Position numbers and translations under genes: made by a program
Notes under the pieces: model-generated
The model's input: the letters and a program-made list of their open reading frames with translations, nothing else
Told to the model about the DNA's origin: nothing
Databases searched by the model: none
DNA from: Geothrix terrae
GTDB taxonomy: Bacteria > Acidobacteriota > Holophagae > Holophagales > Holophagaceae
Length of the DNA: 64,000 bases
Direction of reading: 5' to 3'
NCBI RefSeq assembly: GCF_022808775.1
Contig: NZ_JAKZLA010000006.1
Coordinates: 167,297-231,296 of the forward strand
Shown: positions 60,098-64,000 of the stretch, in pieces
How positions within the stretch are numbered: the first letter of the stretch is position 1
Layout: every line of letters starts with the position of its first letter

Positions 60098-60934
60098 CCG
60101 CCACCGGCCCTGGAAGAACCGTTTCTGTAGAAGGTCCACTCCCATCAGGAGGCGGGCCAGCCCTTTCTGTGGCTGGATTTCCCTGTGCAGGAACAGGCGG
60201 TTCCTGACACCGTAGAAAACCGTCAGCGGGGATCTCCGGCCTGTGGTGGTCCCGCGTTCGTGAGAGATGGTCCGGTCCAGAAGGGCCATCGGTAGGCCCA
60301 GGCAGTGGGCCCGGTGGCAGTAGGCGGCGTCTTCGTAGTAGAGGAAATAGTCGGAAGGCCAGGGGCCAATTCGCTCCCATTGCGCGCGGGATACGAACAG
60401 AGAAGCGCCGCTAAGGCTTTCGCGGGCGGTGAGGTACCTGCATCCCGGAGGGGGGAGCGGGAAAACTGGCTGGGGAAGAGCGTACCAAGCTGGGTGGCGG
60501 TCGGGTCCGATGCTTCGCCCTCGCTCGCGCTGGGTGTGTCCCCAGAAGGCGACCTCCGGGTGGCTCCTTGCCAGCGCGGCCAGTTCCTCCAGCATGGGAG
60601 TTTCGATCACCGCATCGTTGTTGAGGAACCAGACGCATTCAGCTCCCTGCCGGAAGGCTTCTTCCGCCCCCAGGTTGCACCCGGCGCCAAACCCTGGATT
60701 CTCGTGAGCCGAAAGGATTCGCAAGGCTGGATGGACGCCTTCGAGGGCCAGGGCCAGGGCCAGGTCCGGACCCGGACCGTGATCCACCACGATCGCCATA
60801 TGTGGGGAAGGCTCGTGCAGGGCGAGAGACCGGAGGCATCGCTTGGTCGCCGCGGGGTCTCCGTAGTGGACGAGTACCACGGCATGCGAGGATTTTACGG
60901 ATGTCCCGGAACTGTGGGAGAATGCAACGCTCAT
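60026..60934 (-). CDS. GT2 glycosyltransferase (rhamnosyltransferase-like)
   Basis: A 302-aa GT-A enzyme. HAVVLVHYGDPAATKRCLRSL, then AHENPGFGAGCNLGAEEAF, and VWFLNNDAVIETPMLEEL with NND as the DxD metal site. SGASLFVSRAQWERIGPW and YYEDAAYCHRAHCLGLP are features shared with WbbL/RfbF-type rhamnosyltransferases. It does not span the membrane, but a basic, hydrophobic C-terminus may attach it. The position beside dTDP-rhamnose genes supports rhamnose as the donor sugar. ATG 60934 lacks a clear ribosome site. It is divergent from rmlA across 30 bp. Confidence 0.85.
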   Translation of the reverse strand: MSVAFSHSSGTSVKSSHAVVLVHYGDPAATKRCLRSLALHEPSPHMAIVVDHGPGPDLALALALEGVHPALRILSAHENPGFGAGCNLGAEEAFRQGAECVWFLNNDAVIETPMLEELAALARSHPEVAFWGHTQRERGRSIGPDRHPAWYALPQPVFPLPPPGCRYLTARESLSGASLFVSRAQWERIGPWPSDYFLYYEDAAYCHRAHCLGLPMALLDRTISHERGTTTGRRSPLTVFYGVRNRLFLHREIQPQKGLARLLMGVDLLQKRFFQGRWRLLKPTFDGLLAAARNRRGRDPRY

Positions 60935-60964
60935 CAACGAGGGCGCCTGTTCTGAGGTGGACGT

Positions 60965-61714
60965 GTGGATATGAAGGGTGTCGTTCTGGCCGGGGGCACC
61001 GGCTCCCGTCTGTTCCCGCTGACCAAAGTGACGAACAAGCATCTGCTGCCGGTGGGCATGGCCCCCATGATCTGGCATCCGCTGTGGAAGCTCAAGGAGG
61101 CGGGGGTCGAGGAGATCCTCATTGTCACGGGCACCGAGCACATGGGTGACGTGGTGGCGCTGATGGGATCGGGCAAGGACTTCGGCTGCCGCTTCACCTA
61201 CAAGGTCCAGGACGAGGCCGGCGGCATCGCCCAGGCCCTGGGGCTGGCGGAGAACTTCGCGGGGGGCTCGCCCATCTGCGTGATCCTGGGGGACAACATC
61301 TTCCAGGACAGCCTGAAGCCCGAGGTTGAGGCGTTCGGCAAGCAGGGGAAGGGCGCCCGCATCCTGCTGAAACCCGTGGAGGATCCCCAGCGCTATGGCG
61401 TGGCCGAGGTGAAGGACGGCAAGGTATTGGGCATCGAGGAGAAGCCCAAGGCGCCGAAGTCCAACCTGTCCGTGACGGGCATCTATTTCTACGACGCCAC
61501 CGTGTTCGACATCATCCGCACCGTGAAGCCCTCGGGCCGGGGCGAGATGGAGATCACGGACGTGAACAACGCCTACATCGCCAAGGGCCAGCTCAGCTTC
61601 GGCACCTTCCAGGGCTGGTGGACCGACGCGGGCACCTTTCCGAGCCTGGCTCACGCCAACGAGCTGGCCATCCAGGAGGCGACGCCGTTCCCCGTGGCCA
61701 ACGGGAGGAAGTAG
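60965..61714 (+). CDS. rmlA: Glucose-1-phosphate thymidylyltransferase (short form)
   Basis: First step of dTDP-rhamnose synthesis: Glc-1-P plus dTTP gives dTDP-glucose. 249 aa, shorter than the 290-aa enterobacterial RmlA, consistent with the compact type lacking the C-terminal allosteric helices. Signature LAGGTGSRLFPLTKVTNKHLLPV is present, as are GVILGDNIF-like CVILGDNIFQD and EEKPKAPKSNLSVTGIYFYD. GTG 60965 sits 7 bases from GAGG, so I prefer it to the ATG at 60971. It starts the rml unit; the stop is 2 bases before the next ATG. Confidence 0.93.
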   Translation: MDMKGVVLAGGTGSRLFPLTKVTNKHLLPVGMAPMIWHPLWKLKEAGVEEILIVTGTEHMGDVVALMGSGKDFGCRFTYKVQDEAGGIAQALGLAENFAGGSPICVILGDNIFQDSLKPEVEAFGKQGKGARILLKPVEDPQRYGVAEVKDGKVLGIEEKPKAPKSNLSVTGIYFYDATVFDIIRTVKPSGRGEMEITDVNNAYIAKGQLSFGTFQGWWTDAGTFPSLAHANELAIQEATPFPVANGRK

Positions 61715-61716
61715 CC

Positions 61717-62217
61717 ATGGCATTCCAGAAAGGCCCCATCGAGGGTGTGGTGATCACCTCGTTCCGCAAGTTTGTGGATGAGCGCGGCTGGCTGGCGGAG
61801 ATCTTCCGCCACGACGAGCTGCCCGCCTGGTTCCGGCCCGAGATGTCGTACGTGAGCGTCACCAACCCCGGCGTGCTGCGGGGACCCCACGAGCATGTGG
61901 ATCAGGCCGACCTCTTCTGCTGGGTGGGCCCGGGCGACTTCAAGCTCACCCTCTGGGACAACCGCCCAGACAGCCCCACCTACCGGAACCGCATGGAAGT
62001 GGCCATGGGCGCCAACAACCCGGGTTCCGCCATCATCCCCAAGGGCGTGGTCCACTGCTACCGCTGCATCAGCGCCGAGCCCGGCTTCGTCATCAACTGC
62101 CCCGACCGCCTGTTCATGGGGCAGGGCAAGGCGGAGCCCATCGACGAGATCCGCCACGAGGACGATCCCGAGAACCCGTTCGTGAAGGACGAGCGGGCCC
62201 GCCGGGTGCACGCCTGA
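61717..62217 (+). CDS. dTDP-4-dehydrorhamnose 3,5-epimerase-like protein
   Basis: 166 aa, a cupin-fold RmlC relative, shorter than canonical RmlC (about 180). Operon position between rmlA and rmlD implies the epimerase step. The start FRKFVDERGWLAEIF and SVTNPGVLRGPHEHVDQADLF match the family, but the canonical RGLHYQ-x-P...K active-site stretch is RGPHEHVDQADLF, and the later PxGFAHGF is PKGVVHCYRCIS. Thus one catalytic histidine is placed normally, while the neighbouring Gln and Lys positions differ. It could be a divergent epimerase or act on another sugar. It overlaps rmlD by one base. Confidence 0.8.
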   Translation: MAFQKGPIEGVVITSFRKFVDERGWLAEIFRHDELPAWFRPEMSYVSVTNPGVLRGPHEHVDQADLFCWVGPGDFKLTLWDNRPDSPTYRNRMEVAMGANNPGSAIIPKGVVHCYRCISAEPGFVINCPDRLFMGQGKAEPIDEIRHEDDPENPFVKDERARRVHA

Positions 62218-63056
62218 TGCGGGTCCTCGTCACCGGCGCCTCGGGGCAGCTGGCCCACGCCATCCGCCTTGTCTGGACGGACCACGAGCTGATCCTCCCC
62301 GAGGAGTCGGTGCTGGATCTCTCGAAGGAGGAAGCCATCCATTCGGTGGTGTCCAGCGTCCGCCCGGACGTGGTGGTCAACTGCGGGGCCTTCACCCAGG
62401 TGGACCGCTGCGAATCCGAGCCGGAGCTGGCCCAGAAGATCAATGCCACCGCCGTAGGGTGGCTGGCGGAGGCCTGCGAGGCGCAGAAGAGCATGCTGAT
62501 CCAGATCAGCACGGACTATGTCTTTGATGGCACCGGCACACGGCCCTACCGGGAGGACGATCCCACGAACCCGGTGTCGGTCTACGGCCGCACCAAGCTG
62601 GAAGGCGAGCGCCAGGCCGCCCGCTGCACCCGGCACCTCATCGCCCGCACCAGCTGGCTCTACGACGCCTGGGGGAAGAACTTCCTGAACACCATGCTGA
62701 ACGCCGCCGCCCAGGGCCGGGCCCTTCGCGTGGTGGACGATCAGCGGGGGGCGCCCACCACCTGCCGCGCCCTGGCCCGCCAGCTCAAGGTAGCCGCCGA
62801 GCAGGGCTGGCAGGGCCTCGTGCACACCACCTGCGCCGGCGAGACCACCTGGCACGGCTTCGCGAAGGCGATCTTCGAGGGCAAGGGCATCACCGCCGAC
62901 CTTCGCCCCTGCACGACGGCCGACTACCCCACACCCGCCAGGCGCCCGGCCTATTCCGTCCTCGATGGCGCCCATCGCCGTGCCCTCGGCCCCGACCTCA
63001 TGCCCGACTGGCGCGACGCGCTCCAGGACGTGATCGATCATCCCGATCCCGTCTGA
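62217..63056 (+). CDS. rmlD: dTDP-4-dehydrorhamnose reductase
   Basis: Final step, producing dTDP-L-rhamnose with NAD(P)H. 279 aa SDR-type. MRVLVTGASGQLAHAIR is the nucleotide-binding start; LIQISTDYVFDGTGTRPYRE holds the catalytic Thr/Ser and substrate loop; Tyr123 and Lys127 in SVYGRTKLEGE are the YxxxK pair. ATG overlaps the previous stop. It is followed by an 84-bp gap containing a direct repeat, then rmlB. Confidence 0.93.
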   Translation: MRVLVTGASGQLAHAIRLVWTDHELILPEESVLDLSKEEAIHSVVSSVRPDVVVNCGAFTQVDRCESEPELAQKINATAVGWLAEACEAQKSMLIQISTDYVFDGTGTRPYREDDPTNPVSVYGRTKLEGERQAARCTRHLIARTSWLYDAWGKNFLNTMLNAAAQGRALRVVDDQRGAPTTCRALARQLKVAAEQGWQGLVHTTCAGETTWHGFAKAIFEGKGITADLRPCTTADYPTPARRPAYSVLDGAHRRALGPDLMPDWRDALQDVIDHPDPV

Positions 63057-63072
63057 CCATCCTGGCTTTTAC

Positions 63073-63103
63073 CAGTGTTCATCAGCCTGTATCAGTGTTC
63101 ATC
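63073..63103 (+). repeat. CAGTGTTCATC direct repeat
   Basis: CAGTGTTCATC at 63073-63083 and again at 63093-63103, 20 bases apart, with a degenerate third unit (CGGTGTCCAGCATC) directly after. It fills the rmlD-rmlB gap. Confidence 0.6.
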
Positions 63104-63140
63104 GGTGTCCAGCATCTCCCCTTCTCGTTGGTGATCCCCC

Positions 63141-64000
63141 ATGCCTGAAACCATCCTCATCACCGGCGGCGCCGGCTTCATCGGCAGCAACCTGGTGCAC
63201 CGCTGGCACCGGAACCATCCAGGCGACCGCATCCTGGTGCTGGACAAGCTCACGTACGCCGCGGACCCCAAGCAGATCGAAGGCCTGGACCGGGTGGAGC
63301 TGGTGGTGGGCGACATCCAGAACCTGGAGCTGGCCCGCCACCTCATCGAGAAGAACCGCGTCACCAAGGTCTTCCACCTGGCGGCGGAAAGCCACGTGGA
63401 CCGCAGCATCACGGGCCCGGCCGAGTTCATCCAGACCAACCTGGGCGGCACCTTCGCCATGCTGGAAGCCGCCCGCCAGGCCTGGGCCGGCCAGAAGGAC
63501 TGCCGCTTCCTGCACATCAGCACGGACGAGGTGTACGGCTCCCTGGGCGAGACGGGCAAGTTCTGCGAAACCATGGCCTACGCCCCCAACAGTCCCTACA
63601 GCGCCAGCAAGGCCGGCAGTGACCACCTGGTGCGGGCCTACCACCACACCTACGGCCTGAACGTGGTGACGACGAACTGCTCCAACAACTACGGCCCCCG
63701 CCAGCACCCCGAGAAGCTCATTCCCCTGGCCATCACCCGCATGGCCAAGGGGGAGCCCATCCCCATCTACGGCGACGGGATGAACATCCGAGACTGGCTC
63801 TACGTGGAGGACCACTGCGCCGCCCTGGAGACCGTCATGCTCAAGGGCACGGCCGGCGAGACCTACTGCGTGGGCGGCGATAACGAGCAGACGAACCTGT
63901 CCCTCATCGATCTGCTCTGCGACCTGGTGGATGCGCATCTGGGGCGCGCGGAGGGCACCAGCCGGAAGCTGAAGACCTTTGTCCAGGACCGCGCCGGTCA
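63141..64000 (+). CDS. rmlB: dTDP-glucose 4,6-dehydratase, 3' end outside window
   Basis: Second step of dTDP-rhamnose synthesis: dTDP-glucose to 4-keto-6-deoxyglucose, with bound NAD. The first 286 residues are visible and the frame is open to the window edge; the family is about 330-355 aa, so some 50-70 residues are missing. GGAGFIGS at residues 9-16 is the NAD motif, STDEVYGS holds Asp129/Glu130 (catalytic acid/base), and Tyr153 and Lys157 in YSASK complete the SDR set. NCSNNYGPRQHPEKLIPL is typical. It shows that the rml order is A, C-like, D, B. Confidence 0.95.
   Translation, partial: MPETILITGGAGFIGSNLVHRWHRNHPGDRILVLDKLTYAADPKQIEGLDRVELVVGDIQNLELARHLIEKNRVTKVFHLAAESHVDRSITGPAEFIQTNLGGTFAMLEAARQAWAGQKDCRFLHISTDEVYGSLGETGKFCETMAYAPNSPYSASKAGSDHLVRAYHHTYGLNVVTTNCSNNYGPRQHPEKLIPLAITRMAKGEPIPIYGDGMNIRDWLYVEDHCAALETVMLKGTAGETYCVGGDNEQTNLSLIDLLCDLVDAHLGRAEGTSRKLKTFVQDRAG

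Overview
This is a GC-rich, gene-dense bacterial chromosome segment with no rRNA operon, prophage, CRISPR array or recognisable transposase gene. It holds 58 protein genes, two of them cut by the window edges, and one tRNA gene. Gene content suggests an acidobacterium, possibly of the Holophaga/Geothrix group. The pointers are a Ser/Thr kinase fused to a TolB-like propeller, a futalosine-pathway menaquinone gene, a fused FtcD, an M64 peptidase, and a lipoprotein with a GLYTAP-type Ig-like repeat. This placement is inference from gene content; no marker sequence was compared.

1-13.7 kb is core housekeeping: proS (5' end missing), ndk, secA, rapZ, a saccharopine-dehydrogenase-like gene with an amino-acid permease, then mltG-tlyA-M50 protease-trpS, a tRNA-Lys(CUU) with its own promoter and terminator, and a proline dehydrogenase. 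13.7-26.8 kb is mixed: a cysteine-rich exported peptide, an MscS channel, an ABC-F ATPase, an RluA-like pseudouridine synthase lacking the usual catalytic Asp, an oxygenase-like protein, an SDR lacking YxxxK, a zinc-finger-bearing FtcD, a YajG-like lipoprotein, a 5'-nucleotidase, a cysteine desulfurase and an AspT/YidE transporter.

26,767-27,172 is the most unusual DNA: a 406-bp non-coding element with long terminal inverted repeats, nested internal hairpins and a TGA on both flanks, lodged between two convergent genes. I read it as a MITE-like or structured-RNA mobile element.

27.2-41.3 kb carries a secreted phosphodiesterase, RlmI, TtcA beside a cysteine-rich Rrf2 regulator, a lone peptide-binding protein, a WYL protein with a histone-H1-like tail, XerD, acpP-fabF and uvrB. 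41.3-57.8 kb has the kinase-propeller, an M64 peptidase, YhbY, an oddly ordered FHA-GAF-histidine-kinase protein, folate and menaquinone genes, a membrane histidine kinase, and a minus-strand run (cyclophilin, outer-membrane barrel, ScoB, lipoprotein, pyrD). 57.9-64 kb is a surface-polysaccharide cluster: two GT9 glycosyltransferases, a rhamnosyltransferase-like GT2, and the dTDP-rhamnose genes in the order A, C-like, D, B (3' end cut).

Three families of short dispersed intergenic repeats occur: arrays of four GCTvTCA heptamers, a longer imperfect palindrome present twice, and a CAGTGTTCATC direct repeat. Members of the first two families supply the last codons and stop of a neighbouring gene.
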